Below are positions 7,536-15,043 of a stretch of 30,296 bases of DNA, piece by piece (the first letter of the stretch is position 1; each line of letters starts with the position of its first letter). A program made the position numbers and the translations under genes. Origin of the DNA: JAUVIB01 sp964424545 (lineage in GTDB: Bacteria; Calditrichota; Calditrichia; Calditrichales; Calditrichaceae); the NCBI GenBank assembly GCA_964424545.1, contig CAYRJN010000023.1, forward strand, positions 1 through 30,296, written 5' to 3'. The notes below the pieces were generated by a model. The model had not been told where the DNA came from, searched no databases, and worked only from the letters and a program-made list of their open reading frames with translations.

Positions 7536-8591
7536 CTATACGACGCTTTTCCGTGTGAAATATCTTTTGCGCAACCAAAGCGCGGCATTTACTAAAACGA
7601 TCAAAACGGGCACTTCAACCAACGGACCGATGACGGCGGCAAACGCTTCACCCGAATTGATGCCGAAAACAGCTATGGCCACGGCTATAGCAAGTTCAAA
7701 GTTATTGCTCGCCGCCGTGAAAGACAGCGTCGCCGATTTGGCATAATCCGCACCCGCTTTTCGGCTCATATAAAAAGAAGAAAAAAACATAATCACAAAA
7801 TAAATAAGCAGAGGAACGGCAATACGTATCACATCCAAAGGTATTTTGACAATATATTCGCCCTTTAAAGAAAACATTACCAGTATAGTAAATAGTAGTG
7901 CGATTAAAGTGATCGGACTTATTTTAGGAACAAATTTTTTATGATACCACTTTTTATTTTTGATTCTGATTAATGTAAAGCGCGTAATAAAACCGGCAAT
8001 GAAAGGAATTCCCAGATAAATTAAAACGCTTTTGGCAATCTGACCGATGGTTACATCGACCACCGTTCCTTTCAAGCCGAACCAAGTAGGTAAAATCGTA
8101 ATAAACAGATAAGCGTAAATAGAAAAAAACATGACCTGAAAAATGGAATTAAAGGCCACTAACCCGGCCGCATATTCCGTATCGCCCTCCGCTAAGTCAT
8201 TCCATACGATTACCATAGCGATACAGCGCGCCAAACCGATCATAATCAGCCCATACATATATTCAGGATAATCCCGCAGAAAAATAATAGCTAAAAAAAA
8301 CATGAGTATTGGCCCGATAACCCAATTTTGAAACAACGAAAGCGATAATATCTTTTTATTACGGAAAACCTGACCAAGTTCTTCATAGCGTACTTTGGCC
8401 AGCGGAGGATACATCATTAATATCAGTCCGGCGGCGATGGGAATATTGGTCGTTCCCACTTGAAAATAATTCCAAAAGCCAACAATCCATGGGAAAATAT
8501 ACCCTGAAAAAACTCCTATAAACATGGCAAAAAATATCCACAATGTTAAATATCGATCAAGGAAAGAAAGCCGTTTTGTTATTTTATCCAT
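7536..8591 (-). CDS. acr3: ACR3-family arsenite efflux transporter
   Basis: This inner-membrane carrier extrudes arsenite with the proton gradient. The 351-residue length and ten predicted helices fit the bile-acid/ACR3 superfamily. The diagnostic motif GLARCIAMVIVWNDLA contains the catalytic cysteine (C123). The second conserved motif AASNNFELAIAVAIAVFG keeps the glutamate needed for transport. It is the pump that follows from the arsenate reductase (11486) and ArsR (11956). Unusually, four other genes lie between reductase and pump. FmdE-like is 105 bases upstream on the transcript, so an internal promoter is possible. Confidence 0.95.
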   Translation of the reverse strand: MDKITKRLSFLDRYLTLWIFFAMFIGVFSGYIFPWIVGFWNYFQVGTTNIPIAAGLILMMYPPLAKVRYEELGQVFRNKKILSLSLFQNWVIGPILMFFLAIIFLRDYPEYMYGLIMIGLARCIAMVIVWNDLAEGDTEYAAGLVAFNSIFQVMFFSIYAYLFITILPTWFGLKGTVVDVTIGQIAKSVLIYLGIPFIAGFITRFTLIRIKNKKWYHKKFVPKISPITLIALLFTILVMFSLKGEYIVKIPLDVIRIAVPLLIYFVIMFFSSFYMSRKAGADYAKSATLSFTAASNNFELAIAVAIAVFGINSGEAFAAVIGPLVEVPVLIVLVNAALWLRKRYFTRKSVV

Positions 8592-8696
8592 TATTTTGGT
8601 CCCCCATTGATAAATGACTGCTAACGAGATTTATTTTTATTATTTCTTTTATCGCTTATTCAATAATCGCATTATTCCAAATATTAGAAAATATTA

Positions 8697-9293
8697 TTAA
8701 GCACAATCCATACAAACTTTCTTATTGTTTTTTATTTTTGAATACTTTTCGACAACCATTTCACCGCACTCTTCACAGGGAAAACTGACAAAAGTATGTT
8801 CCGGTTCTCTCCATTCATAATCAAATATATCGGAAATTCTCATTATCATTTCTACCGGCGCATTCATCGCTTTATCCACAAGCGGCTGGACCACATCATC
8901 AGGAACTTGTGTCGGCGGAACACCTTTTTCACGAAAATCTTTAAAAAAGGATGTTTTTTTTGTTTGCAGCATTGTTTCGGCTTTAGGCACGACCCGAACA
9001 GCCCTATTTGTTCGTTTATCTATGAGCGTCAATCCCCATTTACCTTTATGAGATTTTTCAATATTTCCTTTTCCGAAAGTACAGCCTGTTATTACCTGAA
9101 CGCCATCAGCAAAACAAGTAGCACAATGATTATCCCCTAATTCGATTATCGCATGTAAGAAACTATCGCCCGTGCGTTCCACACCCAGTTTATTCATTGC
9201 TGCTTCGGCCACGCGCAAGCCATTAGGCATCGCAGGACATTTGTGCCCGTGAAATTTTTGTCCGAATTCAAGCCACTCTTTTGCCTTAATCAT
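8697..9293 (-). CDS. FmdE-family zinc protein with C-terminal Cys4 finger
   Basis: This cytoplasmic protein of 198 residues has two parts. The N-terminal FmdE domain (PF02663) carries H15, H17 and C19 in FHGHKCPAMPNGLR, C57 and C60 in DNHCATC and C71 in ITGCTFGKGN. A C-terminal zinc ribbon has C173-x2-C176 and C194-x2-C197. FmdE is named after a subunit linked to molybdenum formylmethanofuran dehydrogenase, but most homologues occur without that enzyme and their role is unknown. AGGAG 8 bases before the ATG at 9293 decides the start over the GTG at 9302. The gene sits 18 bases after the porin gene and before acr3. I infer a metal or thiol role in the arsenic response. Confidence 0.85.
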   Translation of the reverse strand: MIKAKEWLEFGQKFHGHKCPAMPNGLRVAEAAMNKLGVERTGDSFLHAIIELGDNHCATCFADGVQVITGCTFGKGNIEKSHKGKWGLTLIDKRTNRAVRVVPKAETMLQTKKTSFFKDFREKGVPPTQVPDDVVQPLVDKAMNAPVEMIMRISDIFDYEWREPEHTFVSFPCEECGEMVVEKYSKIKNNKKVCMDCA

Positions 9294-9311
9294 TGTAATC
9301 ACTCCTTTATG

Positions 9312-10313
9312 TTAGTTTAAAAATAGTTGTAATTGAATCGTTGTAAAATAATTTTCAATATGTTCTTTATTAATTTGAAAATAATTATCTAACCAAAACT
9401 TTATTTTATTATTTTTTATCAGATAAGTATAAGCTACCCTAAAATAGGGCTTGTCAATCGTTTCCTTAATCAAATCATAATAATTTTCAACCGAAAATAT
9501 GAGTTGATTTTTATGATAATTGATTGTAGAAAGAATATAATATCCGTATGCTTGTTGACCGTTAAAATCTGCAGTCAAAAATTCAGCCTGTAAGTCAAAA
9601 TATTTACTATTATACATAGCGAAGAGATTATATCTAAAATCATTCCCACTAAATTTAACGGTGTCCGGAAAAATAAATTTTAACGGTAAGTCTTGCGCGT
9701 CTCTGTATTGTAAAGAATAGCCGATGGAAACAACATCACTTTGCGTTTCATGTATTTTAATTCCGGTTTTATGAGTGAGCATATACCCCTGATTTTTGAA
9801 GCGATATTCTTTAATACCATAACCGTTAAAGATTCCGAGATGGGTATCAAACAATTTGTTCTTTGGCTGATAACTTGCCTGAATCCCGATATCCCTGACG
9901 CCTAAAGTTCCATCCGGGATAAGAATATTTATAACTTTTGCTCTTTCGATAACCGCAAGTTCATAATCATGCTGAAAACGCTGTAAACTATATTGCGGTA
10001 CAAATTGGCCCATATCAAATTTAAATTGCCCCGTTTTGTAAGCGAGTTTCACATCCTGCAAAAAGAATTTTTCCTGCAAAAAACTTGAAAAAGTTACCTG
10101 AACTTTATATGACCAGTGTTCTAAAAAACAGGGTTTTGACTTTATCCATAATTTTAGTCTTCGCAGTGAAAACCCGGTATTATCATCAAAATTAGTTGTT
10201 CCTCTAACTTGAATATATCCGGTGAAATCCATATTATTTATCGTTTCATTATCAAATGCAAATCCACTACCGGCTATATTCAAAATTAACAGGAATAAAA
10301 TAATTTTTCTCAT
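9312..10313 (-). CDS. Outer-membrane porin, phosphate-selective (OprO/OprP-like)
   Basis: This 333-residue protein has a clear signal peptide (MRKIILFLLILNIAGSGFA, cleavage before FDN). Alternating amphipathic strands rich in Tyr and Phe follow, typical of a beta barrel. The segments GYIQVRGTTNFDDNTGFSLRRLKL, KFDMGQFVPQYSLQR and VIERAKVINILIPDGTLGVRDIG match the order seen in the OprO/OprP family: barrel start, FxxGQ-type strand, then a D-x-G-x-R-D-x-G strand. It is somewhat shorter than usual (about 380-420). Its ATG overlaps the rhodanese stop (ATGA, 10310-10313). Phosphate porins also pass arsenate, its analogue, so a place between arsC and acr3 makes sense. The substrate is inferred. Confidence 0.75.
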   Translation of the reverse strand: MRKIILFLLILNIAGSGFAFDNETINNMDFTGYIQVRGTTNFDDNTGFSLRRLKLWIKSKPCFLEHWSYKVQVTFSSFLQEKFFLQDVKLAYKTGQFKFDMGQFVPQYSLQRFQHDYELAVIERAKVINILIPDGTLGVRDIGIQASYQPKNKLFDTHLGIFNGYGIKEYRFKNQGYMLTHKTGIKIHETQSDVVSIGYSLQYRDAQDLPLKFIFPDTVKFSGNDFRYNLFAMYNSKYFDLQAEFLTADFNGQQAYGYYILSTINYHKNQLIFSVENYYDLIKETIDKPYFRVAYTYLIKNNKIKFWLDNYFQINKEHIENYFTTIQLQLFLN

Positions 10314-10687
10314 TTAACTGCCTTGTAAATCTTTCCCGGTTTTAACAATTTGGCCAAATCTTCGTTAGATGCTTCTAACCATTTTGTTTGGTAACCTTTC
10401 GAAAATAAATAGATATATGCCCATGCTGAACGAGTCCCCGACGAACAGAAACAAACAATCAATTTGTCTTTCGGTAATTCAGAGAGCCGTTCCGGCAGTT
10501 CATCAATAGGCATATTGACTGTGCTGATATTAAATAGTTCGAAATTAAAGCTTAGAGTCTTTACTTCTGCTTTATTCCTTACATCAAGGAATAAAACATT
10601 TTCCGTTTCAAACATTTTTTCAGCGGTCATTTTATGCTTTGCAGTACCGCAAAACTCCAAGGTCATTGCTTTTAATGCTTTTTCCAT
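10310..10687 (-). CDS. Rhodanese-like sulfurtransferase in the arsenic operon
   Basis: A single rhodanese domain of 125 residues. LFLDVRNKAEVKTL is the D-x-R-x-x-x-E strand, VNMPIDELPERLSEL the central helix and CSSGTR the canonical six-residue loop with catalytic C81 and R86. It should carry a persulfide and pass sulfane sulfur to thiols, thioredoxin or cyanide. It lies 12 bases after the TauE/SafE permease gene and overlaps the porin gene by 4 bases, so it is a core member of the operon. It resembles the rhodanese at 4907 in size and layout, but that one has an atypical loop. A sulfur role linked to arsenic is inference. Confidence 0.9.
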   Translation of the reverse strand: MEKALKAMTLEFCGTAKHKMTAEKMFETENVLFLDVRNKAEVKTLSFNFELFNISTVNMPIDELPERLSELPKDKLIVCFCSSGTRSAWAYIYLFSKGYQTKWLEASNEDLAKLLKPGKIYKAVK

Positions 10688-10699
10688 AATAAATCCTCC

Positions 10700-11437
10700 T
10701 TAGATCACCTTAAAAATTAACTTTATGGCCATTATCAATAATATTACCGCCAATATTTTTTTAACAGTATTGGCATTAAGTTTTTTCTGCATAAACATTG
10801 TACCAAGCGTTGCTCCCGCTAATCCCGCAACAGAAGCAATGATAAGAATATGCCAATTTATATTTCCCATAGCCCAATACGTTAAAAACCCGGAAAACGA
10901 TGAAAAGGGTACGACAAAAGCGGTTATCGCTGTTATTTTTTTCGGATTAAATCCGAGAAGCAGCATTAGCGGTGAAATAATTCCACCGCCGCCGATACCG
11001 AGCATTCCGGACAATAAACCGGCAAAGGTTCCAATCAGAATTAATTTTAAATAGGGTGTATCTTCCCTGTAACTATTTTGTTCTTTCTTTTTATGAAATA
11101 GAAACATAAATCCGGAAAATAGTAAAAAGGCAATAAACAATATTAAAATTGTTTTATTCGGAATAAATTTAGAAATATAAGCGCCGACAATGGCAAATAG
11201 AAACGATGAAATAATAATCGGAATACCTATCTTAAAATCTAATCTTTTATTTTTTATATTGTTAATACTTGCCCCTGTCAAACTGACCGTATTATAAAAA
11301 AGTCCGACGGGTTTGGCCATATTTATCGGTATTCCGAGCGATACAAGTATCGGTATTAAAATTATCGCAGCGCCTATTCCGCCTAAGGAGAAAATAAATG
11401 CAGCTATAAATGAAATTAGAGCTATTGCCATATCCAT
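10700..11437 (-). CDS. TauE/SafE-family membrane permease
   Basis: This is an integral inner-membrane protein of 245 residues with about eight helices, built of two related halves. Each half begins with a glycine-rich motif, FIFSLGGIGAAIILIPIL and GLLSGMLGIGGGGIISPLML, the signature of PF01925. Members export sulfite, sulfoacetate or other sulfur anions, and several have no known substrate. It lies 48 bases after arsC and 12 bases before the rhodanese gene, a permease plus sulfurtransferase pair often seen in sulfur metabolism. AGAGG about 10 bases before the ATG at 11437 supports the start. It may export a sulfur or thio-arsenic species, which is speculation. Confidence 0.88.
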   Translation of the reverse strand: MDMAIALISFIAAFIFSLGGIGAAIILIPILVSLGIPINMAKPVGLFYNTVSLTGASINNIKNKRLDFKIGIPIIISSFLFAIVGAYISKFIPNKTILILFIAFLLFSGFMFLFHKKKEQNSYREDTPYLKLILIGTFAGLLSGMLGIGGGGIISPLMLLLGFNPKKITAITAFVVPFSSFSGFLTYWAMGNINWHILIIASVAGLAGATLGTMFMQKKLNANTVKKILAVILLIMAIKLIFKVI

Positions 11438-11485
11438 AATAAAAAACCTCTGAAATAAGTTCTAAAACAATATTTTTACTAACGT

Positions 11486-11926
11486 TTACTTCCAACCTCT
11501 TTCATAAAACTTTGTAAACTCATACTTAATCTTATCCCGTACTCTTCTGAAAACAGCCAGCAGCTCCTCTTCCGTTCCCTGTGCTTCGGCAGGGTCGTCA
11601 AACCCGATATGCAAACGTTGTCCCACTTTGCCCATAAAAACAGGGCAAGTCTCCTTTGCATGATCGCATACCGTAATCACATAATCGAAAGATTGATTGA
11701 GAAATTGATCAACTGATTGGGGAGCGCCTTTGCCGATATCGATACCCTCCTCTGCCATAACTTTCACCGCAAGGGGATGCACCGCGGCAGAGGGTGTGGT
11801 ACCGGCGGAATAGACCTCCATTTTAGAATTAAAAGATTTAAGAAATCCCTCCGCCATCTGACTGCGGCACGAATTACCGGTACAAAGTATTAGAATACGC
11901 ATACTTTTGGTTTTTTTATCATTCAT
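11486..11926 (-). CDS. arsC: Arsenate reductase, thioredoxin-coupled (low-MW phosphatase fold)
   Basis: Reduces arsenate to arsenite in the cytoplasm with a three-cysteine relay that is recycled by thioredoxin. In the 146 residues the phosphatase loop CTGNSCRS supplies nucleophile C15 and R21. The relay cysteines are C87 and C94 in VCDHAKETC, the S. aureus/B. subtilis ArsC arrangement. DDPAEAQGTEEE contains the conserved general-acid Asp. An AAGGA 9-10 bases upstream supports the ATG at 11926 over the internal ATG at residue 9. It is the second gene of the operon, 29 bases after arsR. Confidence 0.95.
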   Translation of the reverse strand: MNDKKTKSMRILILCTGNSCRSQMAEGFLKSFNSKMEVYSAGTTPSAAVHPLAVKVMAEEGIDIGKGAPQSVDQFLNQSFDYVITVCDHAKETCPVFMGKVGQRLHIGFDDPAEAQGTEEELLAVFRRVRDKIKYEFTKFYERGWK

Positions 11927-11955
11927 ACAAAAATTCCTTTTTTCTTACGTAACGC

Positions 11956-12300
11956 TTATATGATTTTGCAAATCTCATGACGGTCAATGGATTTAAGCTT
12001 GAGAGAGTCGTCTTGAATTATGGGGTTATCGTGTAAAAAAGCGTTTATAAGCGGACGCAATCTTTTTTTGTATTCTGCGTTATTCAAATTCAAACTGTAA
12101 TTTACCCACTTACCTTCTTTCTTATCCAATATCAAATCTATATCGCGCAAAATAGACAGATGCTTGGATACCGTAGAATTGGCCAATTGTAAAACATCCG
12201 CTATTTCGCACACACACAACGCTTTTATCTCAAGCATCTTTAAAATGCGAATACGCTGCGGATCGGATAAGGCCTTAAAAATTTTTACGAGATTTCGCAT
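11956..12300 (-). CDS. arsR: ArsR-family arsenite-responsive repressor
   Basis: A winged-helix repressor that leaves DNA on binding As(III) or Sb(III). The 114 residues contain KALSDPQRIRILKMLE, then the metal site ALCVCEIADVL (a C-x-C pair at the start of the first DNA-binding helix, as in E. coli ArsR but without its third cysteine), then the recognition helix ANSTVSKHLSILRDIDLI and a wing KKEGKWVNYSL. GAGG nine bases before the ATG at 12300 favours that start over the in-frame ATG at 12315. It heads the operon and a promoter with an overlapping inverted repeat lies just upstream, so autoregulation is very likely. Confidence 0.94.
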   Translation of the reverse strand: MRNLVKIFKALSDPQRIRILKMLEIKALCVCEIADVLQLANSTVSKHLSILRDIDLILDKKEGKWVNYSLNLNNAEYKKRLRPLINAFLHDNPIIQDDSLKLKSIDRHEICKII

Positions 12301-12313
12301 AAGTCTGTACCTC

Positions 12314-12333
12314 ATTTCGTTATTTGGCGAAAT
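12314..12333. promoter_or_regulatory. Candidate ArsR operator
   Basis: Inverted repeat ATTTCG-8 bases-CGAAAT. It overlaps the -10 element of the arsR promoter and covers the expected transcription start, the position of a repressor site. Confidence 0.6.
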
Positions 12334-12359
12334 ATAATAACAATAATTAATATTTACAA
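12331..12359 (-). promoter_or_regulatory. arsR operon promoter
   Basis: On the minus strand TTGTAA (12359-12354) and TATATT (12336-12331) are separated by exactly 17 bases. The arsR ATG is 30 bases downstream. The -10 overlaps the inverted repeat at 12314-12333. Confidence 0.6.
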
Positions 12360-12441
12360 TTATATTTTCATTTTATCGATATAATATTAAAAATATGAAA
12401 ATGCTATCCGGTCGATAAATATAAATTTATGCACGGCGATT

Positions 12442-12450
12442 TGATATAAT
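12442..12450 (+). promoter_or_regulatory. Extended -10 promoter candidate for the homoaconitase gene
   Basis: TGATATAAT is a perfect TATAAT with the upstream TG of an extended -10 element. It lies about 90 bases before the ATG at 12544 in the arsR/homoaconitase divergent region. The -35 region is poor, as is usual for extended -10 promoters. Confidence 0.45.
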
Positions 12451-12543
12451 ATACTTCTTTTTAGTACATTAGGGCATAAAGAAATAAGTTTAAATTCGGT
12501 TATATAGCGAATAGCGTATATCTTTACTATCGAGGATAGTTCC

Positions 12544-14502
12544 ATGCCACAAAATTTAATAGAAAAAATCACGCAGCGATTTACGGTCGACAATAACGGA
12601 GGCCGTGAAATTCATGGCGGTGATTATATTTTCATACGGCCATCCTATGTAATGACCCACGATAATACGGGCGCTGTTATCCCGAAGTTCCGCAGTATCG
12701 GCGCCAAAAAATTTGCCAATCCGCGGCAAGTTATTTTTACCCTGGATCACAACATCCAGGATAAAAGTGAAAAAAATATACAAAAATATAAAAAGATTGA
12801 ATATTTTGCCAAAGAGATGGGTAATGATTTTTATCCTGCAGGCCGCGGAATCGGACATCAAATTATGATTGAAGAAGGATACGCATTTCCACAAACGCTA
12901 GTCGTGGCGTCCGACAGTCATTCCAATATGTACGGGGGATTGGGATGTCTCGGCACACCGATTGTACGCACCGACGCGGCGGCCATTTGGGCTACGGGAA
13001 AAACTTGGTGGCAGGTACCGCCGACAGCCAAAATCATACTAAAAGGACGTTTGATGCCAGGCGTCAGCGGTAAAGATTTAATCCTTACTCTTGCCGGATA
13101 TTTTAAAAATGACGAAGTGCTGAACCATGCTCTGGAATTTTACGGTGAAGGGCTATCCAACCTCAGTATAGATCAACGTTTAACGATTGCTAATATGACC
13201 ACGGAATGGGGCGCCCTGGCCGGCGTTTTTCCGGTGGACAATATCACCATCCGCTGGTTAGAGAAGCGTTTGCAATTTATCTCTAAGCGCGGCAAGGAGG
13301 GCGTACCCTCCGATGCGGACGAACCGCGTCTTAGCGCAGATAGAATAGACAAATTGAAAAAACATAATCTGCAAGCGGATGAAGACGCCTATTACAGCAA
13401 AATTATCACTGTCGATATGAGCAGTATCACACCCTCCGTTTCCGGCCCTCATAATGTAAAAACGCTACATTCCGCGGCAGGCATTGACAAAGAGAATATT
13501 ATAATTAATAAAGCCTATTTGCTCTCCTGTGTAAACAGCCGTTTGGAAGACATAGCCGAAGCGGCAAAAATCGTAAAGGGTAAAAAAGTCGCCTCACACG
13601 TTAAATTTTATCTTGCCGCAGCATCGCGTGACGTTCAGCGGGAAAGCGAGGAATCCGGTTATTGGCAAACCTTGATAGAGGCCGGCGCTATCCCCCTGCC
13701 GCCGGGATGCGGCCCTTGCATCGGTCTCGGCAAGGGTCTGCTCGAAGACGGCGAAATCGGCATCTCCGCAACCAACCGTAATTTCAAAGGACGTATGGGT
13801 TCAAAAAATGCCGAGGCCTATCTTGCATCTCCGGCCGTAGTCGCCGCATCCGCCATCGCCGGTAAAATCACTTCTCCGTATGATTTTAACGACCGCAAGC
13901 CCATAACGAAAATAGAATCGTATAACAAAAGCAGCGAAACAAAAAAAGTTGAACTGCTCGAAGGATTTCCCAGACGTATTAACGGAGAGCTTATTTTTTG
14001 TAATCAGGACAACTTGAATACGGATGGCATTTACCCGGGAAAATATACTTATCTTGACGACATTACCCCCGAACAGCAGGCCGAAGTGGCAATGGAAAAC
14101 TACGATCCCGAATTTGTTAAAATTATTCAAAAAGGCGATATTCTTGTAGGAGGATATAATTTCGGTACAGGCAGTTCGCGCGAGCAAGCGGCTACCGCCT
14201 TGAAATATGCCGGTATTAAATTGGTTGTTGCCGGTTCTTTTAGCGAAACCTACAAACGAAATGCGCTGAATAACGGTTTATTGCTACTTGAAATACCTAA
14301 ACTCATAAACGATTTGCGCAACCGATTCACGAATACGGCCCTAACTTTGCGTACAAAGATGAACATCCTTATCGATTTTACAAACTCTACAGCAACGGTT
14401 GAACACAAATTATATAAAATTCCTGTTATCGGCAATGCGGCGCAGGAATTAATTATTGAAGGCGGACTTGAAAACTGGGTGCGCAATTTAATCGGCTCCT
14501 GA
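12544..14502 (+). CDS. Aconitase-superfamily hydratase, fungal homoaconitase (Lys4)-like, single chain
   Basis: This 652-residue [4Fe-4S] hydro-lyase has large and swivel domains fused in one chain. The cluster ligands are C329 (SCVNSR), C389 and C392 (GCGPCIG). The swivel domain has GFNFGTGSSREQAATAL-type sequence (here GGYNFGTGSSREQAA). Long stretches agree, from memory, with mitochondrial homoaconitase Lys4 of yeast: PAGRGIGHQIMIEEGYAFP, GTPIVRTDAAAIWATG, TIANMTTEWGAL, ISATNRNFKGRMGSK and NTDGIYPGKYTY. Bacterial and archaeal lysine-pathway homoaconitases are normally two-chain LeuC/LeuD-like proteins, so this type is notable. The substrate could be homocitrate, citrate or a methylcitrate. 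GAGG 8 bases before the ATG supports the start. It is divergent from arsR and has no biosynthetic partner in the window. Confidence 0.88.
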   Translation: MPQNLIEKITQRFTVDNNGGREIHGGDYIFIRPSYVMTHDNTGAVIPKFRSIGAKKFANPRQVIFTLDHNIQDKSEKNIQKYKKIEYFAKEMGNDFYPAGRGIGHQIMIEEGYAFPQTLVVASDSHSNMYGGLGCLGTPIVRTDAAAIWATGKTWWQVPPTAKIILKGRLMPGVSGKDLILTLAGYFKNDEVLNHALEFYGEGLSNLSIDQRLTIANMTTEWGALAGVFPVDNITIRWLEKRLQFISKRGKEGVPSDADEPRLSADRIDKLKKHNLQADEDAYYSKIITVDMSSITPSVSGPHNVKTLHSAAGIDKENIIINKAYLLSCVNSRLEDIAEAAKIVKGKKVASHVKFYLAAASRDVQRESEESGYWQTLIEAGAIPLPPGCGPCIGLGKGLLEDGEIGISATNRNFKGRMGSKNAEAYLASPAVVAASAIAGKITSPYDFNDRKPITKIESYNKSSETKKVELLEGFPRRINGELIFCNQDNLNTDGIYPGKYTYLDDITPEQQAEVAMENYDPEFVKIIQKGDILVGGYNFGTGSSREQAATALKYAGIKLVVAGSFSETYKRNALNNGLLLLEIPKLINDLRNRFTNTALTLRTKMNILIDFTNSTATVEHKLYKIPVIGNAAQELIIEGGLENWVRNLIGS

Positions 14503-14524
14503 ACCGATTAAGCTTGTTATTTTT
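14488..14524 (+). terminator. Possible terminator at the end of the homoaconitase gene
   Basis: An 8-bp stem TTAATCGG / CCGATTAA spans the stop codon, followed after a few bases by a T-rich run (TTATTTTT, 14517-14524). The spacing before the T-run is long, so confidence is modest. Confidence 0.4.
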
Positions 14525-14710
14525 ACTTAGCTTTAAATTAAGCGATTCCTTGTGTAAGGATTGCAACTTCGATTCGATATCGCATAATCTTTCTAACAAG
14601 GCTGTGTTTTCTATTTATGCGGAATAATCACGGTGGTATTCAGAATATCGCTTGTTTTGGATTAATGTTAATTAACGACTTTGTTTATCATACTATTATG
14701 GGGTTTAACC

Positions 14711-15043
14711 ATGAAAACAAAAATATCCCTGTCAACTTTTTCACTAATCTTACTGAGCGCACATTTTTCCCGTATGAATTTTCCGATTATTCTTTCTGTT
14801 ATTGCGTTGCTGGCGCCTTTATTATTCTTTTATAAAAAAAAATTCAGCGTTACTCTTATCCAGATCATTCTTTTCCTCGGAACTTTAGAATGGCTGCGAG
14901 CGGCCGTCTTTTACATTCGGCAACGTATGGAAGCCAATATTCCATGGCTACGTCTTGCCGTTATTTTGGGCATGATTATCATTTTAACGACGTATTCGGC
15001 ATGGAGTTTATCAACAAGTGAGGTAAAAAAGCGCTATTTATGA
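14711..15043 (+). CDS. Small conserved membrane protein of unknown function
   Basis: This is an inner-membrane protein of 110 residues with four predicted helices. The first helix is followed by AHFSRMNFPIILSVIALLAPLLFFYKKK, then QIILFLGTLEWLRAAVFYIRQRM and WLRLAVILGMIIILTTYSAWSL. The S-A-H-F-x-R, L-E-W-L-R and W-L-R-(L/M)-A-x-I-L-G landmarks recall a family of short hypothetical membrane proteins found in many Gram-negatives; I cannot name it. The frame is open from 14681, but the ATG at 14711 gives the natural hydrophobic N-terminus with GGGG upstream. Codon use resembles its neighbours. It lies 208 bases after the homoaconitase stop and probably has its own promoter. Confidence 0.65.
   Translation: MKTKISLSTFSLILLSAHFSRMNFPIILSVIALLAPLLFFYKKKFSVTLIQIILFLGTLEWLRAAVFYIRQRMEANIPWLRLAVILGMIIILTTYSAWSLSTSEVKKRYL

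Noticed and set aside
7351..7578. 75-codon minus-strand frame between the ACR3 gene and the split permease
   Set aside because: It starts inside the acr3 coding region, has no family likeness or Shine-Dalgarno signal and an unusual composition; treated as spacer.
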